Source: Microvenator marinus
Lineage (GTDB): Bacteria > Myxococcota_A > Bradymonadia > Bradymonadales > Bradymonadaceae
Assembly: GCF_007993755.1 (NCBI RefSeq)
Contig: NZ_CP042467.1
Location: forward strand, 4,054,001-4,118,000
Length of the DNA stretch: 64,000 nt
Reading direction: 5' to 3'
This document shows positions 1 to 8,536 of this stretch, in pieces (the first letter of the stretch is position 1; each line of letters starts with the position of its first letter). Under the pieces are notes generated by a model. The model did not search any database. It was given only the letters and a program-made list of their open reading frames with translations, and was not told where the DNA came from. The position numbers and the translations under genes were made by a program.

Positions 1-102
1 CAGAACGCTGAAGAGAAAAACACAAAACTAACCTACGACGCCAAGACCAAATGCGCGATCACTTTGCCCGAACCAAGAGTGAACACTTTGCCCGAGCCTT
101 GA
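1..102 (+). other. possible 3' end of an upstream ORF
   Basis: Frame 1 is open from the window edge to a TGA at 100-102 (33 codons). It ends with two near-identical LPEP tracts, which come from the direct repeat in the DNA. No family is recognisable from so short a tail. It may be the end of a gene that starts outside the window, or chance. Confidence 0.25.
60..95. repeat. short direct repeat CACTTTGCCCGA x2
   Basis: CACTTTGCCCGA occurs at 60-71 and again at 84-95, 24 nt apart, just upstream of the antitoxin-like gene. It could be an operator pair or debris of a mobile-element end. Two copies cannot settle this. Confidence 0.4.
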
Positions 103-132
103 CAAAACAAAGTATTCACATTTGTGTATAAG
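99..132 (+). promoter_or_regulatory. weak candidate promoter for the AbiEi-like gene
   Basis: A consensus -35 hexamer TTGACA lies at 99-104, and an AT-rich TATAAG-like element lies at 127-132. The spacing of about 22 nt is too long for a standard sigma-70 promoter, so this is only a candidate. A good ribosome-binding site, AGGAAG (151-156), follows and favours an ATG start at 158 over the one at 143. Confidence 0.3.
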
Positions 133-157
133 TGTGTAGGAAATGCACGAAGGAAGA

Positions 158-577
158 ATGAAACACTACACTGAGATAGCCCAACTGGCTGCAGATAAGG
201 GAATCATCAGCGCCAGCGATGTTGAAGAACTGGGGATTTCACGCAACTACCTTTACGCAATGTGCCGCGAAGGACTGCTCGAGAGGACAGCGCGTGGGCT
301 CTATGTGCTTGCCGACTCGGACGTGAGCGCCCACTTCGGTCTTGCTGAGATCTCAAAGAGAATTCCTGGCGCAGTGATCTCACTCATTTCAGCGCTCAAC
401 TTTCACGAACTCACTACCCAAATCCCGCACGAGGTTTGGCTTTCCATTCCGCGCGATACGTGGCTGCCAGGTGTTGCTGCGCCAAGCGAACTCAACGACT
501 CATTGTGCCGTTCAGAACTTTTGGGATTTCAGCGGCGAACTCCAGATGCTAGCATCCAAGCTCACTCCAAACCTTGA
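158..577 (+). CDS. AbiEi-family antitoxin-like protein, truncated
   Basis: The N-terminal part resembles type IV toxin-antitoxin AbiEi proteins. A winged-helix segment (about residues 5-55, with SASDVEELGISRNYLYAM) is followed by the family's LTTQIPHEVWL and IPR core. The start at 158 is chosen because AGGAAG sits 1-2 turns upstream; ATG 143 is in frame but has a weak site. Normal family members continue with a V-R-F-SG core and a further helical domain. Here that core is lost from the frame and the ORF ends with unrelated residues. A frame shift near 485-500 would bring an FSGEL sequence back into register, so this looks like a decaying remnant. No AbiEii nucleotidyltransferase toxin gene follows; a leucine-rich-repeat gene overlaps the end instead. 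Confidence 0.6.
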   Translation: MKHYTEIAQLAADKGIISASDVEELGISRNYLYAMCREGLLERTARGLYVLADSDVSAHFGLAEISKRIPGAVISLISALNFHELTTQIPHEVWLSIPRDTWLPGVAAPSELNDSLCRSELLGFQRRTPDASIQAHSKP

Positions 578-584
578 GAATTCC

Positions 585-3386
585 ATGACTAGCTCAACAT
601 CCCTTGAGGACGCCCTCGCGTTCCCTCTCAACGTGGAATCCCTTTCACTTCAGTGCAAAGATCTGGACGAGATCTCGGCGCGGATTGGGGAACTGAAGAA
701 TCTTCGCTCGCTGAGGCTCGATAATGTTCACGCGGGCCTGATATTTCCAGAGAGCATCAAAGGGCTGACGAACCTCGAAAAGCTAGACATCTCGGGGGCT
801 CATGATGCGTCGGTGCCGTTCCCGCCCATCTTCTTGGAGATGCCCATCACGGACCTTGAGTTACGAGATTTCCGTGTGCGCGAAGCCTTTGCGCTAAAGG
901 ATCAGGTGAAGCGGCTGCGGCTGCGAAGTTACTTTATTTTTGACGATATCGGACCACTCTGTGCGAACTTCACCAAGCTAGAGCACCTGGAGATCTGGGG
1001 ACGCCTTGGAATGAACCAGGCGGGGAATCCTGGGGTGCTGAAGTTTCCCGCAGCGATCGCCAATCTGGCGGAGCTCGCGGAGCTGGAGGTGGTCTATGCG
1101 GGCATGCGCGAGCTGCCTGTGGAGATGGCTGAGCTCTCGAAGCTGCGCGTAATACGTCTGCGTAATCAAGCGTTCGAGGTGTTTCCGCTCGCGCTGACAA
1201 CCGTGCCGAACCTGGAAGACCTCGAGTTCGCCCAGATGAACAAGTTGAGCTCGTTTCCGGCGGAGCTTGCGAATATGGCGTCGCTCCGGCGGCTGGACCT
1301 CAACCACTCATGGAACCAACCCGACGAGTCGGCGGACTTTATGGATTCACTCTTTGAGGATAGCGATGTGGAGGTCGATCCGCTCCCCAACGCGATCGGT
1401 CAGATACCGCACCTCGAGGAACTGATCTTGGACCACTGCAAAGTCGATTCGCTGGATTCGATCGCGCGCCTCACGGAGCTGAGGACGCTGTCCCTCGCCT
1501 GGGCGCAGCTTGGAGACATCCAGCCGCTCGCCGCGATGAAGCGGCTCACCAACTTGAATCTCGAACACGTTCCGGTGAGCGATCTGAGCCCTCTCTCCGC
1601 GCTGCAGAGCCTGGAAGTTCTGGACATCAGCCGCACCCACGTCTCCGACTTTGGTCCCCTGGCCGAGCTCCAGAATTTGCGGACGCTCGATATCTCGTCC
1701 TGTGCGGCAGACAACCGGAACCCGCAAAAGGCGCTGGAGGTACTGATCGATCTCCCAAATCTGCTCGAGGTGAAGTCGGACAAGCTCGAGGAAGGCGCGT
1801 GGCAGAAGCTTCGGGCGTCGGAGCCGTCCGATCCAGCCCAGATCATTGCTGCGCTGCAATCTGACGATTTCGATGAGTTCATGACCGCGCTGCGTAAGGT
1901 AATCGCCTACTCCGACGAGCGCAGCACCGACGATCACAACGCGCTCGTAGACCTCTTCGGGCTCGACGTCGACGACTACGACGTCGCGCCCGTTGGGTTC
2001 CCTCCGCTCGACGATGCGATCGACCGTTGGGGCAAGGAAATCCCTGCGATGGACCTGGCCCGGCTCGCCCGCGCGACCTTCATCTGCACAAGCGATGGTT
2101 GGGTCGCGACTCTGAAGGCACTTCGACTTCTGATCCAGAGCAAGGACCTCGAGGCACAGCTCCTCTTCGTTCAAGGGTGGGAGCGCGCGACGCGCAATTA
2201 CGACGGAGGACATCGATTCTGGGAGGACGGTGTACACGACCAACTCATCGACGAGCTCTGGGAGCTCTTTCAGCCAGAAGCAATCGCTGCGCTGATGCTC
2301 GCGCTCGACAGCGACCAACTCGACTCCGAGTACGGTGACGCGATGGATGTACTCTTCGCGCCAGCGTTGAAGGGGTTGAAGACCTATGACGAGGACCTCA
2401 TAGAACACCTGAGAGAGTACGCCCTCTCCAATATCGACAGCTCTTACGGGGCGTCCCCGACAGCTACACTCGCCATGATCGAGGAATGCATTCCACACGC
2501 GATCGAGCCTATTCAGGTCGCCCTGCGTCAGATTGCATCGGATATGCGCTCAAGCATCGAGGGGGGTACGGAGATCAAGGAAGCCAGCGAAGCTACGGAA
2601 GAGCCCCAATCTGAAAATACCGAAGAGGCTAGGCCGACCCCCCAGGCAGTCCTCGCGAACCTCCAGACTGCGTTCAATGAGCCGGGGGTGAGTAGCCTCA
2701 TCTCAGCACTTGAACTGGCCACCGAACTCGGCGACTACGCCCGTGTGCGGGACGGTGCCGCCGCGTTTACCAATAACAAGCTCATCGTATGTCTGCGGGC
2801 GGGTGAGGTAGCTGAGGGCGTCAAACTGGCTGAGGCGTATGATGAGTTCGTCGAGGAGACTGGCCTGCCGAGCGGTATGATGCGTAACGAGATCGCCACC
2901 AACACACTGATCCTCGCCGTGCACTCGGGGGACGAGAATGTCGAGCGATTCGCCATTGACCGGCTGCTCCCAGATCATATCGGTCATACCGGGCTCGCGT
3001 ACAATTTGTCGTGCTACTGGGCGACAAAGGGCAACCGCGACAAGATGCTCGAAGCGATCACGCTCTCGATCGAGCTCGGCAAAGAGCCTGAGCGCTTCCT
3101 CGCGGATACGGACTTCGAGCCGTTCTGGGAAGAGCCCGATTTCTTGAAAGCGCTCGGGCGTGAGCCGGCCGCTGAGAGCCATGCGCGACGGTTCGAGTTT
3201 CACGACGCGAAGTCTGCCAAATTCTGGAGCATTGAGGTGGTTGGGGCGGAGCTCAATCTCGCGTGGGGCAAGGTTGGCACGGCGGGACAGTCAAAGACGA
3301 AGAGTTTCTCCGACGCTGCTGCTGCGGAGAAAGAGGCCGAGAAGCTCATCAAGTCGAAGACCACCAAAGGCTATGAAGAGGTCTGA
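585..3386 (+). CDS. leucine-rich repeat protein with C-terminal WGR domain
   Basis: A large cytoplasmic protein of about 933 residues with no signal peptide. The first 400 or so residues are leucine-rich repeats of the L-x-x-L-x-L-x-x pattern (for example LKNLRSLRLDNV, LTNLEKLDIS, LAELAELEV). They are followed by a helical region, an acidic linker rich in Glu/Thr, and a second helical block. The last 65 residues match a WGR domain, with the W-S-I-E core and the AWGKVGTAGQ signature. WGR domains occur in nucleic-acid-associated proteins and in many bacterial proteins of unknown role. The start is uncertain: ATG at 585 or 546 are both plausible, while the longer frame from 471 overlaps the antitoxin-like gene. 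The partner or substrate cannot be named from sequence. Confidence 0.8.
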   Translation: MTSSTSLEDALAFPLNVESLSLQCKDLDEISARIGELKNLRSLRLDNVHAGLIFPESIKGLTNLEKLDISGAHDASVPFPPIFLEMPITDLELRDFRVREAFALKDQVKRLRLRSYFIFDDIGPLCANFTKLEHLEIWGRLGMNQAGNPGVLKFPAAIANLAELAELEVVYAGMRELPVEMAELSKLRVIRLRNQAFEVFPLALTTVPNLEDLEFAQMNKLSSFPAELANMASLRRLDLNHSWNQPDESADFMDSLFEDSDVEVDPLPNAIGQIPHLEELILDHCKVDSLDSIARLTELRTLSLAWAQLGDIQPLAAMKRLTNLNLEHVPVSDLSPLSALQSLEVLDISRTHVSDFGPLAELQNLRTLDISSCAADNRNPQKALEVLIDLPNLLEVKSDKLEEGAWQKLRASEPSDPAQIIAALQSDDFDEFMTALRKVIAYSDERSTDDHNALVDLFGLDVDDYDVAPVGFPPLDDAIDRWGKEIPAMDLARLARATFICTSDGWVATLKALRLLIQSKDLEAQLLFVQGWERATRNYDGGHRFWEDGVHDQLIDELWELFQPEAIAALMLALDSDQLDSEYGDAMDVLFAPALKGLKTYDEDLIEHLREYALSNIDSSYGASPTATLAMIEECIPHAIEPIQVALRQIASDMRSSIEGGTEIKEASEATEEPQSENTEEARPTPQAVLANLQTAFNEPGVSSLISALELATELGDYARVRDGAAAFTNNKLIVCLRAGEVAEGVKLAEAYDEFVEETGLPSGMMRNEIATNTLILAVHSGDENVERFAIDRLLPDHIGHTGLAYNLSCYWATKGNRDKMLEAITLSIELGKEPERFLADTDFEPFWEEPDFLKALGREPAAESHARRFEFHDAKSAKFWSIEVVGAELNLAWGKVGTAGQSKTKSFSDAAAAEKEAEKLIKSKTTKGYEEV

Positions 3387-3432
3387 AAATCGACTCCGTG
3401 ACCAACACGGCTTTACCGTGCACCTGCATGCC

Positions 3433-4038
3433 TCAACCCGCCCACTCTTCAGGTGCAAACCACGTGAGGTTAGTGATACCAGCAGCTTCGATTGCTAACT
3501 TCACACGCTCATGAACAAGAACTGCCGTAATGTTCTCTGCTAGTCGAAACAACAAGAGTTCTTGCGTTTTGGCTTCATCAATAGAGAGAGTGTGGAAATC
3601 CATCGAGTTCATAGTCTCGGTAACGTCAGGGTTTGTCATCGATTTCTGTAGATCGGCAGCCGCCACCAATCCCACTATATTAAACGCGAGGTAGTGATCA
3701 GCTGGCGGTGGGGTCTCGCCCAAAGTCGTCTCGATTCGCGTCTCATAGGTCTGGAGATTGTCAACGCCTGCTGCCTGAAGAGCCGCAGTCAGTCTTCTAC
3801 TCATGAGAGGTATCGGCACCCAGAGAAGTTCAGCGTAAATCCGTGGGGGAGGCTCAATCTCCGGTTCGGTCTGTATTTCGATGGGCTCGGTCGGCGGACG
3901 AAAGCCTTCGCGCCTGTCCTGAACTGAAAAAAGCACCCCTGCTTCCCAACGCCGGTCATTAGCAGGATAAGGAACCAGAATGTTGTAGAATTCTGCTTCA
4001 AGTGGCGGATGGCAGTCCAAAACAAAGTATTTTGACAT
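3433..4038 (-). CDS. Imm11-family (MXAN_0049-type) immunity protein
   Basis: The 201-residue product has the hallmarks of the Imm11 family found in polymorphic toxin systems: IPLMS followed by a helix reading LQAAGVDNLQ, a DHYLAFNIVGLVAAADL core, an LLLFRLAEN segment, VLVHERVKLAIEAAGI, and a terminal PEEWAG. Family members are cytosolic and are thought to neutralise a cognate nuclease-type toxin. An AAAGGAG ribosome-binding site lies inside the end of the small ORF just upstream (stop 3 nt before this ATG), so the two are likely cotranslated. No recognisable full-length toxin is adjacent, so this may be an orphan immunity gene. It converges on the LRR-WGR gene. Confidence 0.8.
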   Translation of the reverse strand: MSKYFVLDCHPPLEAEFYNILVPYPANDRRWEAGVLFSVQDRREGFRPPTEPIEIQTEPEIEPPPRIYAELLWVPIPLMSRRLTAALQAAGVDNLQTYETRIETTLGETPPPADHYLAFNIVGLVAAADLQKSMTNPDVTETMNSMDFHTLSIDEAKTQELLLFRLAENITAVLVHERVKLAIEAAGITNLTWFAPEEWAG

Positions 4039-4041
4039 CTC

Positions 4042-4272
4042 CTACTCCTTTGTGTCCATGCACCCTTGACCCACCTTTTCTATAGTTACTTCGGTGTAGT
4101 CAGGACCGTATGGAGCGCATTGGATCGAACAGAACTTCATGGCACTCACGTCTTGACGGGTGTTCTTTCTGACAGAGACCGCCAAGCTACCAACCTGAAA
4201 GATATAATTCGAGTTGTTCTTTGCTACTCGGGTGATCGGAGTTGGTTTTTTGAATTTGGAAACCAAAGCCAC
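4042..4272 (-). CDS. small ORF coupled to the Imm11 gene, unknown
   Basis: The 76-codon frame starts with GTG and ends with TAG three bases before the Imm11 ATG; the Imm11 ribosome-binding site overlaps its final codons. The product has two central Cys (C-S-I-Q-C) and a third near the C-terminus. I recognise no family. It could be the end of a decayed toxin or a small partner protein. The position and coupling support translation of at least its 3' part; the true start is unclear. An A7 run at 4279-4285 just upstream separates it from a hydrophobic stretch in another frame. Confidence 0.4.
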   Translation of the reverse strand: MALVSKFKKPTPITRVAKNNSNYIFQVGSLAVSVRKNTRQDVSAMKFCSIQCAPYGPDYTEVTIEKVGQGCMDTKE

Positions 4273-4325
4273 ACCCCTAAAAAAAGGACGATAAACTCAA
4301 TTGCGGTAAATGGATTTAAAGAACT

Positions 4326-4823
4326 ATGAAGACCGGAAACAAGGCCAACATAGACATTCTAGGCCCCAATCAAAGGTTGTTTGCAACCTGGACTCGATAT
4401 TGTCACCCTGTACTACCGAAATCACCAGTTAGTTTTACCGAGATATCTCGGCTTAAGGTAGTCTATTGTGCCTTATTTCAAGGTAATGATTCGAACCAGC
4501 GATTGTTGTTATTCGACAAATACGCTGTCAACGTACATCCATTACCGACAGTATCTGCCCCAAAGAATTCTGACGAAACTCTGTGTTACGCTGTTAAAAG
4601 GAATTTGAACAATGAAAGTGAAATTGGCGACCCAGTAACACCAGCGGAAGCCTTTGCAAGTAAGGAATGGATAGTTCCAAGAGTCGGAGAAACCAGCAAG
4701 GATTTTCAGCTGATAAAAATCGAGCGCTTGAGCAGAACGACTTATACCTATGGTGGGGACGGTAAATTATCGAACATTGAAATCGAAGATGCATCAGGAT
4801 ACCGCGTTGATGTTCAATCATGA
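4326..4823 (+). CDS. hypothetical protein, first of a coupled pair
   Basis: A 165-residue protein with no clear family. The N-terminal half (TRYCHPVLPKSP through LLLFDKYAV) and the C-terminal YTYGGDGKLSNIEIEDASGY strand pair look like a small beta-rich domain. The C-terminal part is reminiscent of toxin- or rhs-associated immunity-like proteins, but I cannot assign it. Its TGA overlaps the ATG of the next gene in an ATGA junction at 4820-4823, good evidence that both are translated together. The surrounding DNA is visibly more AT-rich than the neighbouring housekeeping genes, suggesting acquired DNA. Confidence 0.55.
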   Translation: MKTGNKANIDILGPNQRLFATWTRYCHPVLPKSPVSFTEISRLKVVYCALFQGNDSNQRLLLFDKYAVNVHPLPTVSAPKNSDETLCYAVKRNLNNESEIGDPVTPAEAFASKEWIVPRVGETSKDFQLIKIERLSRTTYTYGGDGKLSNIEIEDASGYRVDVQS

Positions 4824-5317
4824 GCTCGTCCCAGAATCTTGAGACCACGATGATGACTGAAGAGAAAAGACGTTATGTCTTGCTTATGATCGAAGACCTC
4901 TTTGAGGCCCACTTCGTTCGGGCGATGGAAACAACCGATCTGGCCAAAACCCTCCACGGGTTCGACCCCAAATCTGCTGCATCGTTCCGAGCCGAATTGT
5001 CGAAGGTGTTCAAGTCCGACTTTGGTCCCGACGATACGCTCCAGACCGCCGTCGAGGCAGCCTATGAAGCGAGCAAGGACACGCTCCTGACGGCGGATGC
5101 AGTCGTCGCTCAACCCCCGAAGAATGATCCCTTCGGGGCGGACTCACTTCTCCGGTCGTGGTCCGAGGCATTGACGACATTGTGCAGTTGGTACGCGGGA
5201 GTTGGCATACCTGCGCGTTGTATACAAACCTTGAAGTCGTGTGCGTGCCGGATAGCCCAGGCCTCTTTGACGCTGTTCCGCAAAAGATGCCGGAGCTCAA
5301 AGGCGCGACACATCTGA
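4820..5317 (+). CDS. hypothetical helical protein with out-of-frame tail
   Basis: The first 105 or so residues form a soluble, charged, mostly helical domain (EEKRRYVLLMIEDLFEAHF, then SFRAELSKVFKSDFG and AVEAAYEASKDTL) with no signal peptide. I do not recognise it. From about position 5140 the natural coding frame changes: the RCC1-repeat gene is read in another frame across 5140-5317, and the residues of this ORF there (Arg/Cys/Ser-rich) look like a shadow. The gene has therefore probably lost its own 3' end by deletion or frameshift. It overlaps the preceding gene by ATGA. Confidence 0.5.
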   Translation: MSSSQNLETTMMTEEKRRYVLLMIEDLFEAHFVRAMETTDLAKTLHGFDPKSAASFRAELSKVFKSDFGPDDTLQTAVEAAYEASKDTLLTADAVVAQPPKNDPFGADSLLRSWSEALTTLCSWYAGVGIPARCIQTLKSCACRIAQASLTLFRKRCRSSKARHI

Positions 5318-5853
5318 CCAACCACGGACGAGTCACGTGTGGGCATTTTGAGGACGGTAGCAAGAAGTGTTTGTCAGCCAACTACAGACCGTACGAAGGC
5401 AGGGAAATCCGACTTTTTGAAGAGCAGCCAGATTTGCCCCCCGATCGATGGGGCACACATGGGTGCGCCCTTGCGAAGGACGGGAGAGTCACGTGTTGGC
5501 AGGCACCGAATCCCTATCTTGGCCCATGGTGCGGCTTGAGCGAAAACCCGACGCCTGTTCCCGTTCGCAATGCTATCCAGCTGGTGATGGGCGCGAATCA
5601 TGCCTGCGCGCTAATCGATGACGGCAGAGTAAAGTGTTGGGGAGAAAATGATTCTGGGCAGATTGGAGATGGCCTCGGGCCGGATTCCGAGTGTTCGCCA
5701 TCTACTGTGCAAGGCTTGGACAAGGTTGTCCGCCTGCAGGCATCAGACAATCATAAGTGCGCATTTCAAGAAAATGGCCAGGTCCAATGCTGGGGTGAAC
5801 ACGCTTGGCTATATCTGCACCCTGACGAAATCGTGGAGTTGCCGTTGGACTAA
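5128..5853 (+). pseudogene. RCC1-repeat protein fragment lacking its 5' end
   Basis: The frame open from 5128 (just after a TGA at 5125-5127) to the TAA at 5851 encodes RCC1-like beta-propeller blades. The recurring unit is a V-x-L-x-x-G-x-x-H-x-C-A-L strand followed by a G-x-V-x-C-W-G strand: SWHTCAL, THGCALAKDGRVTCW, NHACALIDDGRVKCWGEN, NHKCAFQENGQVQCWGE. Secreted members of this group normally carry a lipoprotein or Sec signal and six or seven blades. Here there are about five and no signal. The first possible start is a GTG at 5158, inside a blade. This looks like the 3' remnant of a larger gene joined out of frame to the upstream ORF. Confidence 0.6.
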
Positions 5854-5857
5854 GCGC

Positions 5858-7081
5858 TCAGGCCGTCACGATGCGCAGCTCGTCGGCCGTCCCTGCCAAT
5901 TTTCCGCGAATCAACGTGCCCGGCTCGTGGTTGTCCGGCACGCGCACGCGAAGATAATCCTCGCTAAGCCCGAGCCCGCCTTCCTCAACCACCACCGCCA
6001 CGTCTTGCCCGATTCTTCGCGTAATGTACGCATCGCCCTTTCGTTGCACCGCGTCGCGAAGCTCTTGCGAGCGCCTCGACTTCTCGGTGCGCGGCACCTG
6101 GTCGTCCATATCGGCCGCCACCGTCCCGCTTCGCATCGAGTACGGGAACACGTGCAGATACGTGTACGGAAGCTCCTCCACCAACGCCAGCGTCTCCGCA
6201 TGCATCTCGGCCGACTCGCCCGGAAAGCCCACGATGATGTCCGCGCCGAGGCCCATATACGGCAGGCGCTCCGTGATTTCCTTGACCCTGACGCGGTAGC
6301 GCTCGCGCGTGTGCCAACGCCGCATCTTTCTCAAGACCGGGTCGCTCCCGGACTGCATCGGGATATGCAGATGGGGCGTGATGCCGCCGTCCTGCATGAG
6401 TTCCACCAGTCGGTCGTCAATCTCGGTGGCCTCAATCGAGCCAAGCCTGAACCGCACGCCGGGCACCCGCGTCACGAGCGCCTCCATGAGCGTGGAAAGC
6501 TTGTCCTTGGGGCTAAAGTCGATGCCCCAATGCCCAATATGTACGCCGGTAATCACGAGTTCGGAATGCGCATCGGCCAGAATCTCGGCCTCGACCAACA
6601 ACTCCTCGAGCGAGCGCGAACGGCTCTTGCCGCGCGCAATCCGCGTAGCGCAAAACGAACAACGCCTATCGCACCCATCCTGCACCTTGAGCCAACCCCT
6701 CGAGCGAACCTTGCTCGCCCGTAGTTCCTGCCCAATCGCCTCTTCGTGGAGCGAATCGGCCAGAACCCGCACCACCTCTTGTGGATCTTGGCCTGGCACC
6801 ACGCCAAACACCTCCGGCATGGCCTGGTACTCGTCGGCGCGCATCGCGGCCGAACAACCCGCAACCACCACCCGAACCTCAGGATTCTCGCGGTGAAGCT
6901 TACGAATCGCCTTCCTGGCCTCGGCGTCCGCGGCGTTGGTCACGGTACACGTATTGAGCACCACGGTGTCTGCCACCTCGGCGTCCACCGCCTCGGCGCC
7001 ACGCGCCTCGAGCGCCATTCTGAATTGCTCGGTGTCGTACTGGTTGGCCTTGCAACCATGCGTGATGAAATGAACTTTCAT
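5858..7081 (-). CDS. mtaB: tRNA t6A37 methylthiotransferase MtaB
   Basis: A radical-SAM methylthiotransferase that converts t6A37 to ms2t6A37 in tRNAs reading ANN codons. The N-terminal UPF0004 domain carries the three cluster-binding cysteines C10 (THGCKANQYDT), C45 (NTCTVTNAADAEARK) and C76 (GCSA). The radical-SAM CxxxCxxC is C137-C141-C144 (GCDRRCSFC). A C-terminal TRAM-like RNA-binding segment closes the protein. The THGCK-N-Q motif and the length of about 407 residues fit MtaB rather than MiaB or RimO. The start at 7081 (MKVHFITHGC) is chosen over the longer frame to 7153 because it places the family's first strand at the N-terminus. It converges on the RCC1 fragment with a 4-nt gap. Confidence 0.92.
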   Translation of the reverse strand: MKVHFITHGCKANQYDTEQFRMALEARGAEAVDAEVADTVVLNTCTVTNAADAEARKAIRKLHRENPEVRVVVAGCSAAMRADEYQAMPEVFGVVPGQDPQEVVRVLADSLHEEAIGQELRASKVRSRGWLKVQDGCDRRCSFCATRIARGKSRSRSLEELLVEAEILADAHSELVITGVHIGHWGIDFSPKDKLSTLMEALVTRVPGVRFRLGSIEATEIDDRLVELMQDGGITPHLHIPMQSGSDPVLRKMRRWHTRERYRVRVKEITERLPYMGLGADIIVGFPGESAEMHAETLALVEELPYTYLHVFPYSMRSGTVAADMDDQVPRTEKSRRSQELRDAVQRKGDAYITRRIGQDVAVVVEEGGLGLSEDYLRVRVPDNHEPGTLIRGKLAGTADELRIVTA

Positions 7082-7239
7082 AGACGTCTTGGGGGTAGGG
7101 GGTAGCACCCAGTCTGGCGCATCCCTACATGAGAATGACCGAACTTTCCACACCTCTTCAATCCTCTGACTTGACTTGATCCACTCATATTGCGACCCTT
7201 GCCGCCCGAAACACGGACGTTTCCAACTAAGGATGACTC

Positions 7240-8529
7240 ATGGCAGGAACGCCACGTGGCCGGTTGAGGCCGCACCGAAAACGCTCGAAAGCCCCGCTCA
7301 TACTTGGGACTCTGGCGGCTGCGGGCCTTTTAAGCTGGGCCACATGGCCGGACGAGACCCCGAGTCTTGCGCTTAGCGCGAACGCCTCCGCCCCTCAGAT
7401 TGAGGCCGCTTTTCCTGAGCCGCCGCCCGCGCCCGAGACCCCTGAGCCTGTGGTCCCCGAGGCCCCTGAATTCACCAGAATTGAGAATGTGCTCGAAAAG
7501 AACCAGACCATGGGGGCCGCGCTGGCAAAGCTTGGAATCGATGCCGGCGAGTCGCATCGGTTGATTGAGGCGGCCTCGGCTAAGATTGATTTTAGGAAGT
7601 CGCGGCCAGGCGATATCTGGACCGTTGAACTCGACAAAGACAACTCAGTTCGCGAGTTCGAATACCAGGCCTCGCCTGAGAATCGCTGGATTGTGCGCCG
7701 CACCGAAGACGGTTTTGTGGCCGAAGACGTTCAGGTTGACCGCGAAATCAAAATCGAGACCGTGCGCGGCAAAATCGACTCCAGCCTCTGGCTCGCCTTC
7801 GACACCCAGGGTGCGTCTGGCGCGCTCGCCCAGCGTTTCACCGAGCTCTTTCAGTACACCATCGACTTCAACTCCGAGACCCAGCCCGGCGACGAATTCT
7901 CCGTGATCTACGAAAAAGTCTTCGTGGATGGCGAATACCTGAGGGACGGAAAGGTGCTCGGGGCCAAGTATTCCGGGCAGGTCGGGACCTATTACGGCTT
8001 CTTCCACTACGACCCGGAGAACTCCGGCTACTTTGACGAAAACGGCGACAACCTCAAACGTCAGTTCCTCAAAAGCCCGCTCGCCACCGTGCGCATCACC
8101 AGTAATTTCGGCCGGCGTTTCCATCCGGTCTTAAAGAAGATGAAGCTCCACGCAGGCGTGGATTATGGCGCCCCAACCGGGACTCCGGTACACGCTGTGG
8201 CTGACGGAACGGTCATCTATGCAGGTTGGAAGGGTGCGAACGGAAAACTCGTGTCGCTCCGCCACGCGAATGGGTTTGTCACGCATTACGCTCACCTCTC
8301 ACAGATCACCAAAAAGCTTCGGCCGGGTGTGAGGGTCAAGCAAAAGGACCAGATTGGCCGCGTGGGCACCACAGGCCGCTCCACCGGACCGCACCTGCAC
8401 TTCGGCATGACTCAACACGGAAAGGTCATTAATCCCCTGACTGTGGATTTTGCGCGCGCTGAGCCGCTCAAAGGTGCTGAGCGGCAGGCATTTAAGGAAA
8501 AGGCCGAGAGCCTGAAGGCTCAATTATAG
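7240..8529 (+). CDS. M23-family murein endopeptidase, membrane anchored
   Basis: A 429-residue cell-wall hydrolase. A basic N-terminus precedes a single transmembrane segment (about residues 19-34), then a Pro/Glu-rich spacer, an OapA/LysM-like domain (IENVLEKNQTMGAALAKLG, about 80-160), a second SH3-like region, and the LytM/M23 catalytic domain. Zinc ligands are visible as H304 and D308 (HAGVDYGAP) and as H385-x-H387 (PHLHFG). It is predicted to cut peptidoglycan cross-bridges in the periplasm during growth or division. All catalytic residues are present, so it should be an active enzyme rather than an EnvC-type activator. AAGGA precedes the ATG. Confidence 0.9.
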   Translation: MAGTPRGRLRPHRKRSKAPLILGTLAAAGLLSWATWPDETPSLALSANASAPQIEAAFPEPPPAPETPEPVVPEAPEFTRIENVLEKNQTMGAALAKLGIDAGESHRLIEAASAKIDFRKSRPGDIWTVELDKDNSVREFEYQASPENRWIVRRTEDGFVAEDVQVDREIKIETVRGKIDSSLWLAFDTQGASGALAQRFTELFQYTIDFNSETQPGDEFSVIYEKVFVDGEYLRDGKVLGAKYSGQVGTYYGFFHYDPENSGYFDENGDNLKRQFLKSPLATVRITSNFGRRFHPVLKKMKLHAGVDYGAPTGTPVHAVADGTVIYAGWKGANGKLVSLRHANGFVTHYAHLSQITKKLRPGVRVKQKDQIGRVGTTGRSTGPHLHFGMTQHGKVINPLTVDFARAEPLKGAERQAFKEKAESLKAQL

Positions 8530-8536
8530 GGCTTAA

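Noticed and set aside
1347-2498. 383-residue minus-strand ORF
   Set aside because: It lies wholly inside the LRR-WGR gene; its product lacks domain features and fits a frame shadow of Leu/Glu-rich coding DNA.
4261-4340. hydrophobic minus-strand stretch (IEFIVLFLGVWLWF) before the 76-codon ORF
   Set aside because: An inserted T in the A7/T7 run would join it to the small ORF, but no start codon is present upstream, so it was not called as a gene.
5648-6724. 358-residue plus-strand ORF across mtaB
   Set aside because: It is antisense to the clearly identified MtaB gene, Arg/His-rich, with no family signature.
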